NCBI GenBank assembly: GCA_026419775.2
Contig: JAOPGA020000904.1
Location: forward strand, 33,162-97,161
Reading direction: 5' to 3'
From: Acrasis kona
Lineage: Eukaryota > Heterolobosea > Eutetramitea > Acrasida > Acrasidae
Length of the DNA stretch: 64,000 bases
Made by a program: the position numbers and the translations under genes. Positions within the stretch are counted from its first letter, which is position 1; the number at the start of each line of letters is the position of its first letter. Under the pieces are notes generated by a model. It made no database searches, had not been told where the DNA came from, and worked only from the letters and a program-made list of their open reading frames with translations. Shown here in pieces: positions 43,768-55,972 of this stretch.

Positions 43768-44797
43768 TTATAATTTACTTCTAGTACTATTTAAAGTATT
43801 AAGCCAATCTACAATGACACGATTAACTTCTTCCTTTTGCTCCACATGACACCAATGTCCAGCTTCTTCCACGTGATGCCTACTAAGTTTATCAAAGTAT
43901 TTATCCATGCCCAAAGACATCTCCCTTGTTAAGACCTTATCCTTACCTGCTGTGATCATAAGGCTTGGTACTACAACTCTTTGTTTGTTTCCTGATAGTT
44001 TTTCAGTTTCATCTCTCCAATTAATCTCTCTTGTTGCATACCAATTGAGCGGGGCATCAAATGTAGTTTTTTTGAATGTCTTTACATACTCTTCAAGTTC
44101 ATCTTCACTAACAATAAGATCACTAGCTTTGATGTCAATGTTATAGTCTGGCAGCATTTGCTTCTTGTTTGAAAAGAATTTTACTTGAGCTTTTGAATCT
44201 GATCGTATGAACATTAATTTGAAAAATCTCTCAACGTTCTGTAAGAGCTCTTCTCTTGCCCCCAACTTTTTATCCGCAAAGTATAATTGGTACTTGAATT
44301 GTGGTATCAGCTTGACCAAGTCATCCAAAGGTATGAACTTTGTTTTTGTTGGACTAAATGCAGTGCAAAGTGATGCAAGGGCCTGTACTCTTTCAGGATG
44401 GAACAGGTACATGCTCCAAATTACTGCCCCTCCCCAGTCGTGGCCAATAAATACTGCTTTCTCTACTTTTTCATGATCCATAATCTTAACGAAGCAAGTT
44501 GTTGTGAATTTGAGTCCAAAATTGGAGAGTACAGAAGCGTCGAATTGAGAGCTACCAAACCCTGGTAAGTCGGGTGTTATAACAGTAAATCCATTTGATA
44601 CAATTGGGAGGATCTGATGCCTCCAGGTGTAGCTGTAGTCCTGAACCATTGTCAGACAATCTTCAAAATCATCTTACGGGGAAACCGTGGACCATTATAA
44701 CTGTTGCTTTACTGACAACAGGTGCATATTTCTTATACGATATAAAGCCTTCGTTGATCTCTAATGACTCGTATGAGTAGGAGTATCTTTCAATCAT
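43768..44797 (-). CDS. Alpha/beta hydrolase, soluble epoxide hydrolase-like
   Basis: Two exons (44797-44678, 44640-43768; 37-nt intron) give 330 residues. The oxyanion motif HGFP ends exon 1 and continues as DYSYTWRH. The nucleophile elbow is GHDWGGA (Asp nucleophile), the cap has NWYATREINW with a candidate proton-donor Tyr, and the charge-relay end is EEAGHWCHVEQ with the catalytic His. GHDWGG with HGFPD/E is the pattern of epoxide hydrolases and haloalkane dehalogenases; the NWYR-like cap favours epoxides. The expected reaction is hydrolysis of an epoxide to a diol; the substrate is unknown. An in-frame TGA lies upstream of the chosen ATG. Confidence 0.9.
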
Positions 44798-44835
44798 TTT
44801 GTCAAAATAGAAGCTGTCTCGTCAACCAAGCAACC

Positions 44836-47800
44836 ATGACACAAACAGATGAAGAGGCTGGATCAATTCTGTTCAAAGTATCAAATGAGTTCTTGATACT
44901 ATTCCTTATGTTATCCACGGCGTTCTTCATGTACCCCTCTGTCGTGAAGTCATTAATTTTTGTTTTTGAGGATGCACTTGAGCAGATTCAAGTAGTAATA
45001 GATACACCCAAACTTATATTGCAACAGTATGAGAACAACCGAAAACTACCACCTCCCATCAATGAAGAGGTAAAGCTACATTTACGCAGTTCAGCTTTAA
45101 AATTCAATTTTAGGATGAGTCTTACTTTAGTGTAGATAGCGAAGATGAGAGTGAATGTAGCGTAATTATAAAAAGAAATGCACCTTTGCCTATCAAAAAG
45201 ATTTTGGTGGACCAAGACACGCAAGTATCGGAGATTGATTTCCAAACGATGGATTTGAGGGTTAAACAACCTTTCCGTCACAAATACAATTACGAGACTA
45301 AAAGAACCGATTTTAATGGAGACATTCAAGATCGCATTGGTAGAAACCCTCCAGCTCCTTTGAAATCCATCACAAGACGTAATTTACAATCATGTTTTCT
45401 CTTCTAACAATCTTCAGGCAAAAAGTTTTTGAAAGTAGAGACTCCATCCGCACTTGGCTTACTACAAAGAACAATGTCAATCTCTCCATTAGCTGGAACA
45501 CCAACTCCAAAAAATGAAAATGAAATGTACGAGGATGACACAGTCACTGATGACCAAACAGAGACAGAATCTGATCTTGTCAGTCCTTCCCAAAGAGCTC
45601 TTGAGTCAAAGTAATTTTTTCGTACGCACAAAAAACTAACACATTATAGCAAAGAGTTGGACGAGGATGATACTGAAAACTTGTTAACCGAACGTGATCT
45701 TGACATGGAACAGACAACTGCCAAAATACGTACTGAGCGCATTAGTAGCATTGATTCTGGTGACTTTGAATCGTGGGTTCAAGAAAGTAAATCTGTGGAC
45801 ACCAAAGCAAGCATCCAAATAACTATTCAACGTCTAATAGACCAAATAAAAAAATCAAACCTAATAGAGGAACCTAGAGTTCAAATTACAAAAGACTTGA
45901 ATCAAAGCCTTGTTTCACGTTCATTGTCAATCATTCCAACTCAGCTCATGGGTGCTATTCATGTTACTACTTTAGATCTTTCCCAAAATCAATTAACAAT
46001 GCTCCCTAATTGGTTTTGCGATACTTTAGTCTCATTGACCAGTTTGAATCTATCCCACAACTCCTTTTTTGATTTGCCAGAAAAATTTGCAGCATTGAAG
46101 AACTTGAAGGTGAGTTTTATTAATAATTGTTTGTTTTTAATTATGAACCAGGAACTTGATTTGTCCTATAACAAGTTTGAGTACATTCCAAGTAGTCTAT
46201 TGTCCTCTAATGTTTTGGGATCAATAGATATCTCACACAACTCACTTTTAACCATTCAATACGATGTCCAACGGTATGTGCATTTCTTTAAAGGTTACTA
46301 ACATTTTTGTAGTCTAAGAAGTACTTTGACTGAATTGAACATATCGTATAATTCACTAACCGAACTACCCGATGATCTACGTCACATGAAGAGACTGCGG
46401 TACTTTAAATTTTCAGAAAACAATTTATCGTTCCACACCCTCAACAGCATCACTTCAAAGATCAATCTTGAAGAACCCAAACCAAAGATCACAAACAGTT
46501 TTAGAAGCAACCAAAGAAGTAATTCAATCGTTGGACCCAGAGCAAGCATCTCAACCGACATTCCCAAAGAAATATTAGAGTCCACATCAACGAACCTTAG
46601 CGCTTCGTTACCAATTCTAACAACATCATCTTCATCATTCAATGATCATCTCACATCGAGTCATCATCATCAACCAACGTCAACAATCACTCCCAGCGCA
46701 TCCATCTCCGTTCCGCCCAGAATACTTTTACTTTTGGAACTTTTAGAAAGCGAACGTAAATATGTTCGTTACCTTAATGTGTTCCATGAAATGTATCACA
46801 TTCCCCTAACCGTTGATTTGAAAACAACATCAACCGAACACGACTTTTTCGTTTCAGAGAGCGACATTGACATCATCATTCCCGAAACAATGCCCGCCAT
46901 TCTCACGTTCGAAAGAAGTTTCTACGTGGAATTACGTACTAGAATTTCTCAAGAAATTTCACATTTGCTAATCAAGAGCGATTCTCAAGATGACATCCTA
47001 ATCAGCGATCTATTCTCGTTACGCTCCATTCACTTTACAAAACTATACACTTGTTATCCAGATTACTTGGATCGTAGTTTGGAATTACTCCGAGAAATCA
47101 AACACGATAATTTCGAACTGGACAAGTATTTCAAACAATTGAGTCGATTGCCGCTGTGCGAAGGAATGACCATCGAGAATTTATTGATATTACCGACGAC
47201 TCGCATCGCTCGACTATGTTTCTTGTTACAAAACATTTACAACCACACGCCAACTTCCAATCCAGATCGTCGAGGTTTACAAAGCGCTCTGAAAATGTTG
47301 AGGAGTTGCGAAAAACATTGGAGCGAGAGCATGAGACAAGTCAATAATAAGCACAAGATGATTGACGTTGCTCGTAGGCTCAAAATGACTGATTTGTGCA
47401 CGCCTGGGCGCTTCTTGATAAGAGAAGGAAAGTTGTTGTTGAGCCCTAACAAGGGCATCGGAGATTTCAAGAAGGAATTGGCTAAGCAATTCAGCAAGAA
47501 GGAAGTGAGCGTTGGTGGATTGAATCCTTACTGGGAGATGATGAAGAATAGATTGAGTAATATACATGGCACTGGGACGGATATGGGATCGATTTGGGAG
47601 GTTAGATTGACTGAAGAGAGCGTGACTGTTTTCTTGTTTAGCGATGTTGTTGTAATAAAGGATAACAATTTGATTCACAAGTTGGTTGCGAGACCGACGC
47701 TTTATGAGTTGAGGGGAGCCAAGTTTGTCAACGATGAATGTGTGGTTGATGGCTTGTCTCCTAGAGAGGGCGAAGCTTTGTCTACTTCTGCTCCTGTTGG

Positions 47801-48014
47801 TAATACTGTTTATGATGTTAGCGTGAATGAGGATTGTAAGTTTTATGTCGAGTTGAGCAATAAACGTCGTTTGGCATTTGTTGCTGAGAGTGCAGAAGAG
47901 CGTGCATCTTGGGTGAATGACTTTTCCAAAGTGATTTCAGATCTTGGTAATGCTGATAACTCTGACAGTAGCGAGGGATCTGAGGACGATGAGTTAGAGC
48001 TTTTGGAGTTGTAA
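44836..48014 (+). CDS. LRR-RhoGEF (DH-PH) with an N-terminal hydrophobic segment
   Basis: Six exons (44836-45069, 45114-45378, 45418-45610, 45650-46109, 46152-46273, 46313-48014; introns 39-44 nt) give 991 residues in frame. Residues about 18-48 (EFLILFLMLSTAFFMYPSVV ...) are hydrophobic and may be a membrane anchor. A disordered acidic region follows, then LRRs (about 330-455: TLDLSQNQLTMLPNWF, SLNLSHNSFFDLPEKF, ELNISYNSLTELPDDL), a Ser/His-rich linker, a DH domain (about 564-770, LLELLESERKYVRYLNVF) and a PH domain (about 790-965), ending in acidic residues. DH-PH proteins load GTP on Rho-family GTPases to direct actin. Such LRR plus DH-PH combinations are common in amoeboid protists. Confidence 0.88.
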
Positions 48015-48093
48015 ATAATAAACTTTGTACATGTTTGAAAAAGCCTTGGTTCAATTAAATTTTTGTATTTAGGGATTTAGTTGACAAGGAAGA

Positions 48094-50454
48094 ATGTCGG
48101 ACCAGACACTTCCTGGGACAGAGTGGGTTGATTGTACAAACTTTTTAAGCAATGTTTGCTCCAACATGGGAGTGGGCGAAATGTTGCACCATCCTACAAA
48201 ATTTTCGTTGATGGAAGTAATGTCCGTGATTGAAATGATGGACCCAAAGATGGATACCTCGTATAAAACCCCCAGAGTTCGCAGCGTCACTGAAAGATTT
48301 ATCGACGGTACTTTACCATCTTTTGAACAATTGTCCATGAAGCAGGTATTATACACGATGGACATGTTAATATCGGCAGAGGTGCGTGGTATAAATTTTT
48401 TCTAATTTAACACTGATCAGTTACAATGGTATGATGGCTTATCACTGCCCCAAACAGTTTTCACCTGTTTATATTTAATGGACGACTTGTGTTACGTTGG
48501 CGAACCAAGTCCCGAGAAGCCCAAATCAAACATTTTTATTTTATTCACAAAAATGTTATTCAAGCGTATAGATTATCTAATAGAGACCATATCAAGAGTA
48601 GATTGCAAAACTGAGGAAGAATTCGTGAACAGCTCTTTTGGTCTATTCACGATCCGTAGCTTAGAAGGCACCGATAATTTACAAGAAGATGTCCAAGAAA
48701 TGATCCAACACATTGAAAGCAACCAGCAAGACTACCAAGGACACGCACAAGATTTAATCGACCGTCTACTATTCCAACAAGCATTCTTTAGGAGTCGCGA
48801 AGCAGTTCTATTTGTAGATCAAGACATTCTCTCGGACGCTTTGACCTACACAAAATCATGCAAAGAGTTGTTCCAGTTGATTAAAAAATCACATGCAGAC
48901 ATGTTCGGAAATGAACAAGAACAGGTTGACCAATCTGATGGTCAACAAGACGATCCGACGCGCATCAACATTGCTTTCGACCACAAAATCACAACACGCC
49001 TATCGTCAGCAGCAGTCATCAAAGCAGTCAAATTAGCACCACTTACAAAAACAGCACATATCTTGGATTCATTTTTGGACCACATGATTTTCATTTGTCG
49101 AGGCGCACAACAATTATATGGAGCCGATCTGGATCACATACTACGATTCTTCGTTTCCTTTTCAAAACTCGATCATCTCAATGTCGTGTCAAGGTGCACA
49201 TTAATGTACATTGCCATTCAGAACGAACAAGCCTTTGGAACGGATATGAAACAATTAGTAGCACAACACATTCAATCACACTTGCCCATGATGAACAACA
49301 ATCATCAAGACATTCTGAAATCATGTCTACGCATGGATCCAGCACCATTACAAAAAACAAATAAAAATGTTCAAGACATTTTGGATGAAGAAGATGCAGT
49401 ACTTACATGTCAGCAATGGGTTGATTTAATGTGTAATGTTATTTTTAACTACATGAATGCATTGTGTTCCAATCCAGCCAATACCCGACGCAAGTTCTCA
49501 CATTTGATTATTGAGTGGGGAATGATTGAGCAAAAGGCCGAACAATTGGATCTATGGTGCATTGAAGAATTAAGAATTTTAAAAAGAACAAGTTCTGATT
49601 TTACAATTTCTGGTCATGAACATTTATTTGCATTTACTTATTATTGTATTGAACATACTTGTGCATTGTGTCAAAGTTATTTGTTAATTGGTTTTGAGTT
49701 GCAATTGTATCATAAAACTGAAATTCATCATGTCTTGTGGTATCTTGATTATATTTGTGGGTTGCGTAGCCAGAACATGACTAAAATGTTGCAGAGGTTG
49801 CCGACGGATCAGGATTTGAAAATGATGCAGAGTCAACTTGCTCAGTTGACTCCAGGAGGAAAGAAAAAGAAGAAGAACAAGATCAAGAACTTGCCGCCGG
49901 TGTTGACGGTACCGACTGAAACTACGCCATTACAAAAAATAAAGAAGAAGTTGATTGAGGTCGATACGTACATTTCTAGAGGATTATATCGGTTTGCTTT
50001 GGCTACATTGATCGGTAAGAATGAAAATGGATTCGAAAACATTTTCGACGATGGCACATTACCTAACATGAACCCACTATTACGCTTTAATAAAAGATTT
50101 CAATGTTTTCATTTGATTTCACAACCTCCGCCCATTAGTTATGACCAATATAAAAGTTACATGGAACATTCTTACAAGGATGCGACACCATCTGATTTGT
50201 TAAATGTTGCAAGCGAGAACCTAAATTATTCCAGACAAGTCATGGAGGATGTTTTATTGTACCACAAGATGAACCAGAACGAACTATTAGACACCCATCA
50301 GTTGCAGTCAATCAAGGACATGATCAAGATGATACAAGCCAACATGATTAGCATCACACTAACAAGCATGAAGATGAACTCAAAAACAAATCAGAGTGCC
50401 ACCTTTGAATTCCAATTGTGTCCACAATACCCAGTCATCAAATTAACAAAATAA
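48094..50454 (+). CDS. NAA35: NatC auxiliary subunit NAA35 (MAK10)
   Basis: Two exons (48094-48381, 48421-50454; 39-nt intron) give 773 residues. The N-terminal block with EVMSVIEMMDPKMDTSY is the MAK10 signature, followed by WYDGLSLPQTVFTCLYLMDD and helical repeats to the end. A Lys-rich loop (GGKKKKKNKIKN) sits near residue 585. NAA35 scaffolds NAA30 and NAA38 in the NatC complex, which acetylates N-termini beginning Met-hydrophobic, on ribosomes. Its stop lies 5 bp from that of TSR1 on the opposite strand. Confidence 0.93.
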
Positions 50455-50459
50455 AAAAT

Positions 50460-52909
50460 TTATTGTTGCATTTCAATGTCATTTGTTTGAGCAGGTGAAG
50501 CAAGCATTGAATACACCTCAGTGGTCCACTTTGGATAAACTCTCTTATACAAGGCCATACAAATCGTGTCCTGTCCCTTGATTCCATCATCAAACATACA
50601 CTTCATATAACCATGCGTACCAACGCTCTGTGTAATCACTCCGTGTCTTCCAAACTTGGTATGCAACTCAACAGGTTGGAACCATTTAATATCATCGGGA
50701 TTATGGAACATGAATCGAACCACCGCCTGCTTCTTGTGCACTTTATAAGGATGACCCGTCAATATAATCTTCTTTACCATGATACGATCCGGATCAGCAT
50801 TCATCGTGCTTCCATGCGCAACCAAATCCAATTTACCGCTATTCGCATTCCTCTTGAACAACAAAATAGGAGCAGGTTTGAATGTAATGGGCATGAAGAC
50901 ACTTGCACACAAGAATCGACTGGGTTGAAGGAACCTCTCGAATCGGTGCTTATCGTTTCTAGGGTTGTGTTCGCTAAAAATAGGATTACATTTAAATGTG
51001 CGGAAGCCAACTTGAGCGATCAACTCATCCCTGCTCTTGATTGGTTCTTCGTAATGTAATGATTTTTTAACCAAGAAATGTACGACCGATGATTTTTGTT
51101 CGTGACGTAACAAACCGAATAATTGTAACGGGAGTTGTAACGACTGCGCGGCGATTTTTTCTCCGGGCACATTGATTAACGAAATGGCAACGTAGCGATC
51201 TTGATTGATCAAATCATCGTTTTGTAATTCTTTGGCGGATGCTTTGGCGCTGGCGTTAATGTTTTCGAATTGGAAAATGCGAGCGTAATCGAGCGGTAAA
51301 TTCTCCTTGGAGTCCCATGGCGAATTCTTAAAGTTTTTCAATCCTCTGTATTTGGCAAATCGGATTCTTGCTGGCGTGTCGATCGGGGTGTCGACTTCGT
51401 CTGGGAATTTCGCATCATCCGTTTCTTCTTCTCTCATGCGTTTGACTCTCTCGTACTCTGCTTGTCTTTCTTCCTCGGTCATCTTCTCATCTTCTTCGAT
51501 CCTGAAGAATTTATCGACTGATGTTTGTGTTTCTGATTGACTGATCATGTAGTCATCGTGTTGATTGTCATCTTCATCATCGGAATGTATCTCTTGTTCC
51601 ATGTTCATGTCGCTATCCACGTAACTTTCGTCGTCTTCGTCTTCGTCGTCAGAGTTTGGATAATAATCGTCGGGCACCCAAGCGGCTTGATACGAATCAA
51701 AACCTTTTGGGACTTTTTTTACGTACGTGTCGTTTTCGAAATCCTCCTTGGTTGGCCACGTTTGTTCGTTATTTAATGTATCTGGTACGAGAGATCCGAT
51801 CAATGTTTCTTGCCTCTCATCTGGTGTCAAATGTTTTTGATCTTCTAGGACTTCGACTTGATGTAACTTGGTCAAGGGTGCATTACATTCTTTGATTTCT
51901 TTGACTTGGTAGGTTCCAAAGTTGGTCAGGTGGAACAATTGATTGGGCGTGGCGTTACGTCCTCTTAGGTATCCATAGACGACTAAGGTGCCCATCTTGT
52001 CCTTGTTGGCAAGTGATTCCAAACCTTCCATGCCAGGAGCGGTTACGGATGGTTGTTGGACTTGGTCGGGTGTGAACTCGTAGCGATCAATTAGCATGTA
52101 TGGTCTCTTTTCTCTCCAATGGACTTCTCTCACTTGTTGTTCGTTGATCCATCTACATAACTGTTTAATGTCTTGTTCTCCCTCATCAAAGGTCACTACG
52201 CGTGGATCTCTTGGTATTTGGTCTTGAGACCACTTTACTAGATTTCTCTTGATGTCGTTGCGCTTCTTGGCGGGGACGGATTCTAGATTTTGTATGACGA
52301 CGATGGTTGTTGGGAAACCTTGTGCTCTTAGTAAAGCTAACGCGTCCTCTCCATCTTGGTCGACACCTTCAGGTGATATTATCATCAAAAAAAGATCAGC
52401 TATTTTTGCTGCATCAAGGACTGAACGTTGAGTTCTTTGAACTTGGAATAATGTGATGTTTTGTGAGAAATCTGTTAGTCTACAATGGTCAACTTTCAAT
52501 TATTGTAAAATACAAACCTCAATGTGCATGAGTTGAAATTGTGAATGACGGGGCTTTCCTCTGTATTGTTTTGTGCGACAATGTCATTGTAAATTTTCTC
52601 TTGATTGGTTCCAGGTCCGAGTGGTAGGATGGCCACTAGCTTTGGTGGTCCACCATTCGAGCCAATGCGTCGTAAATGTAGTATGTCCTGCCTCTTTTTA
52701 TCTCTTATTTGTTTTGCTCGATTCCTTCTCTGCTCGCGACTTAAATTTTGATTAAGGTTGGCTGTGGATTTCAAATTTCTACGCTCGCCACTGATTTTTC
52801 CACCAGCTTTCCTCTTCGCCTCTCCTTTCGTAGAATGTTTTGACTTGAAAGGTTTGTTTACTTGCTTGAATTTTCCCGGTCTGTGAACCGGTGGTGGCAT
52901 TGAGCTCAT
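50460..52909 (-). CDS. TSR1: Ribosome biogenesis protein TSR1
   Basis: Two exons (52909-52518, 52479-50460; 38-nt intron) give 803 residues, the normal size. The basic N-terminus (FKSKHSTKGEAKRKAGGK, REQRRNRAKQIRDKKR) precedes the BMS1/TSR1 core: a GTPase-like domain lacking a P-loop, the AARP2CN region (GYLRGRNATPNQLFHL) and the DUF663 C-terminal domain (KYRGLKNFKNSPWDSKENLP, ARIFQFENIN). An acidic insert (NSDDEDEDDESYVDSD) is typical. TSR1 sits on pre-40S particles and blocks premature subunit joining. Start is 59 bp from divergent LAMTOR5. Confidence 0.95.
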
Positions 52910-52968
52910 TGTGAAATGTTAATTTGAAGTTGACCTTGTGAACATTCAACCTTGTAATCTCAACAAAC

Positions 52969-53324
52969 ATGGACACAACCTTCGGAGAGGGATTCAATAA
53001 AATGTAACGTAAATTATGCACCTTCCAATAATAATAATTAGTTCATCATCAGAATCGGACATTATTGGATTGATTTGCGCAGATTCTAATGGACTTTGCA
53101 TTAAAAAACAAGGTGAAGACGTGAGCAGTTCCGACGCTGGCTACCTTGCAAGCATCGCACGTAGAGCACAAATCCTAAGCAGCGCTCAAGACTCACGCCC
53201 CCCAGTTATTTTAATTGAAGGAGAGAAGAAACAAATTTTAGTTCAAAACCAAGGGCAACTAACGGTTGGAATTTACAAGAAGCCATTTGTACAGCAAACA
53301 CCACAAATTATACAGCAGGAATGA
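52969..53324 (+). CDS. LAMTOR5: Ragulator subunit LAMTOR5 (HBXIP) homologue
   Basis: Two exons (52969-53003, 53042-53324; 38-nt intron) give 105 residues. The 12-codon first exon (MDTTFGEGFNKI) was recovered by hand: without it the ORF would begin inside the intron. The roadblock-fold body matches LAMTOR5: DIIGLICADSNGLCIKKQGE, AGYLASIARRAQILSS and QLTVGIYKKP. LAMTOR5 is one of five Ragulator subunits that tether Rag GTPases and mTORC1 to lysosomes. The stop is TGATAAA, 16 bp from the dynein gene end. Confidence 0.9.
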
Positions 53325-53340
53325 TAAATACATTTTACTT

Positions 53341-55392
53341 TTAATAGAAGTTAGCATCACTACTCATCTGTTCATTTAAAAACTTGTCAAATCTATCATT
53401 TTCATTTGAAGAGTCAATCACTCCGCTCCATTCATCGTCTAATCTGAAAAGTTGTATCTCTCCTTCTACTGAACCAGTCAATATGCGCCTTCCATCTCCA
53501 GAAAATTCCAACTTGTTCAAAGCTTGTTTACATACTTGCACACTCCTCTGTGGTATTTCCGGCTCGCTATTTATATCCCACACCTTTAGACAACCTGATC
53601 CGTCTGCAGAAGCAAATAATGATGGATGAACAGGAGACCATTTAACGTCATAAACATATTCATCATAATCATCAAAGGAGAACAAAGGAAAGTTCGTATT
53701 CTTAACACTCCATAATTTACAGCTCCAGTCCATACTAGATGTTAGGAACAAATCAGAGAAGCGATCAAATTTATGACAATCTATTCCAGTAACCGGCGCT
53801 TGATGCCCATGATTTCCATATCCGTATTGATTGACAACCCCTGATGTGTAGTTACCAGAATAAACACCACCGTTCTCACTTCCAATCAAATACCTACCAT
53901 TTAACTCCCCAATTGTCGGGAAGGCTAATGCGTAGGTTAAGGGATGTTGTATGCCGCTAGAATTGTTCCTTCCATCGATTCCATCTATGGATTGAACAGA
54001 GGTGTTGTTATCTGCTGTAGCACTGGTGGGTGACGACAAGGGTTGCTCCTGGTCTACACCCACATCATACATTCCTTGTGTGGTAGCGCTTTTAGGACTT
54101 GTTGGAGAGCTCACAGATGAGGGACTATTGGCAGTCGCTGGATTGTTTTGGTTTGAAAGAGATTGTAGAGTCAAATCCAAACCATCTGGAGGGTAGCTCA
54201 ACCTGCATGGTATTTCATCTGATGACCTCGTAAAATTCCAACTACATAGCCGTCCATTAGTGTCCAGCGTAATTAAATTATGCGAGTTTTCCGTACCCAC
54301 TACCTGCATACCAAATATTGGATGCGTATGAGACCTCGAGTTGATGGGGGTGCGCTGTACTGGTGCGCTACTACTGTCTCTATTGTCCCACACAAGCAGC
54401 TGTCCGGAGTAAGTAGCTCCAATAATTATGTTTGGGTGATATCGGTAAAACGTAGCAGAGCTAATTGCTGTTTCACATGTAAACACAAACTCTGGAGCTG
54501 TCGGCATAAAGGAGTTCCACACCAAAACTACACCTTCGGGATCTCCTTTGCTATCCGTTGCATTTACTCTACCGTGGTATGACCCTAAAAATAGTTCAGG
54601 GTGCTTCTGAGACCAAGATAGACTTGTGAGAGCTCTTCCTCTGCTCCATTTCTCATCAATAAATACGTTTTCACAAGAGATTTTATCTCTTGATTTGTCG
54701 TTTAAATTTTTCAAGCTTCTTTGTCGTAGCTCATTATAATCCACTGAGTAATCGATTAGAGGGTCGTAGGGCTGACTTAATACTCTTTCCATCAACCTAC
54801 CTGTTCTCTTTACAAAGTCAAAATATTCTGGTCCAAGTTTTTCTGATTTGTTTGTGTTTGATTCAACTACGGTATCAGGTTCGGTTTCTGTTTCTGTGCG
54901 TTGTTCGAGGTCGGAGTTGATAGCGGAAGGCTCCAACGGTGGTTTGTCGTCCACTTGATCATTAATTGTTTGGGTTTCTTGGTCAAGGGTATCTATTACT
55001 CTTGGCGCCACATCAACAATCATGTTTTCTAGCATGAACACTTTTAGTTGAGACATTTTTGTTTCAATGCTATGTCTCTGTAGAATTTCGACATCAGACT
55101 GTTTCATGGAGGGGACACTGCCATTAAACACATTGGACAACAGTTTGTCATATTCGGATTCAGGTTTCGCTGTCTGTTGAATTGACTTTGGTTCTTCTTT
55201 CGCATCCTTATCGAAGGTCTCTGACAACTGCACTGGTGGAGAATACGCGTTTGGCTGGACGACCATTGATTGAGCTAACATCTTTGGTCCATCTTTTCTT
55301 CTAGCCTCTGCACTTTTCCGCATGGCCTCTAATTTTTGCCTCCTCTTCTCGATCTCCTCGAGTCTGTCCATCCGAGTCATGGACGTATTCAT
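53341..55392 (-). CDS. DYNC1I: Cytoplasmic dynein intermediate chain
   Basis: 683 residues, single exon. The N-terminal charged helix (RLEEIEKRRQKLEAMRKSAE) matches the dynactin p150-binding coiled coil of IC74. A light-chain-binding segment follows (KMSQLKVFMLENMIVDVAPR, DQETQT as a possible LC8 site), then EYFDFVKRTGRLMERVLSQP, the conserved region leading into a C-terminal WD40 propeller (WSRGRALTSLSWSQKHPELF, VLVWNSFMPTAPEFVF, SLFASADGSGCLKVWDINSE). A Ser/Pro/Thr insertion of about 80 residues interrupts the propeller (SPSSVSSPTSPKSATTQG). It links cargo and light chains to dynein heavy chain. Confidence 0.93.
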   Translation of the reverse strand: MNTSMTRMDRLEEIEKRRQKLEAMRKSAEARRKDGPKMLAQSMVVQPNAYSPPVQLSETFDKDAKEEPKSIQQTAKPESEYDKLLSNVFNGSVPSMKQSDVEILQRHSIETKMSQLKVFMLENMIVDVAPRVIDTLDQETQTINDQVDDKPPLEPSAINSDLEQRTETETEPDTVVESNTNKSEKLGPEYFDFVKRTGRLMERVLSQPYDPLIDYSVDYNELRQRSLKNLNDKSRDKISCENVFIDEKWSRGRALTSLSWSQKHPELFLGSYHGRVNATDSKGDPEGVVLVWNSFMPTAPEFVFTCETAISSATFYRYHPNIIIGATYSGQLLVWDNRDSSSAPVQRTPINSRSHTHPIFGMQVVGTENSHNLITLDTNGRLCSWNFTRSSDEIPCRLSYPPDGLDLTLQSLSNQNNPATANSPSSVSSPTSPKSATTQGMYDVGVDQEQPLSSPTSATADNNTSVQSIDGIDGRNNSSGIQHPLTYALAFPTIGELNGRYLIGSENGGVYSGNYTSGVVNQYGYGNHGHQAPVTGIDCHKFDRFSDLFLTSSMDWSCKLWSVKNTNFPLFSFDDYDEYVYDVKWSPVHPSLFASADGSGCLKVWDINSEPEIPQRSVQVCKQALNKLEFSGDGRRILTGSVEGEIQLFRLDDEWSGVIDSSNENDRFDKFLNEQMSSDANFY

Positions 55393-55558
55393 CGTGCTGT
55401 TGTGATTCTATTACAAAATAGACAACGACGAAATCTGTAGTATGTGGGTGGTGCTGAGAAGTTAAATATTTGGTTAGCAATTGGAAGGAATGTGAACTTA
55501 CCGTCGCTTTGCGACACTGCGACCTCCGCGACAAATACCTTATTGAAGAATTATTCAT
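55393..55558 (-). other. Upstream ORF / possible spliced leader region of the dynein gene
   Basis: Just before the dynein start an ATG at 55558 opens MNNSSIRYLSRRSQCRKAT, followed by GTAAGT and several TAG/CAG acceptors. Joined to the downstream sequence it does not enter the dynein frame. It may be a 5' UTR intron with a short upstream ORF, or a separate micro-exon. Confidence 0.3.
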
Positions 55559-55675
55559 CTTTGCGCTAAAGACTTTTCATTAGAAGATTTATGGACACGA
55601 AAGAAATTAAGACATCGAATCAATATCAAGTGACGTCAAAAAATTATCAAGTAATATTTACATTATATACATCAA

Positions 55676-55972
55676 TCATAAAGAATCCTCTTCGAAATCA
55701 TAATAAGTACTATCGTACGTTGTGACCACACTGGACCTAACAGACTTGAATTTTCCATTCCACATCATTGAGGCTATTCCAACCACTGCTATACCTAGAA
55801 CCAAAGAAAACTATAATTATTAGTCTAAACAAGAAGTATATAATACCATCGAAGATAAAAATCCATCAGAAGCATCTTTTGTATTGTCCAGATCGTAAAG
55901 ATCTTCCTGCTCTTGTGCGTCATCTTCATCTATGATCTCATCATCGAAATCATTGTTCTCGCAACCGTTCAT
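55676..55972 (-). CDS. Small single-span membrane protein with an acidic head
   Basis: Two exons (55972-55847, 55810-55676; 36-nt intron) give 86 residues. The first 40 are highly acidic (DFDDEIIDEDDAQEQEDLYD), exon 2 begins with a membrane span (FSLVLGIAVVGIASMMW), then a basic patch (NGKFKSVRSS) and a Tyr/Asp/Glu tail with possible sorting motifs. Positive residues follow the span, so the C-terminus is probably cytosolic. No family recognised. Confidence 0.55.
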
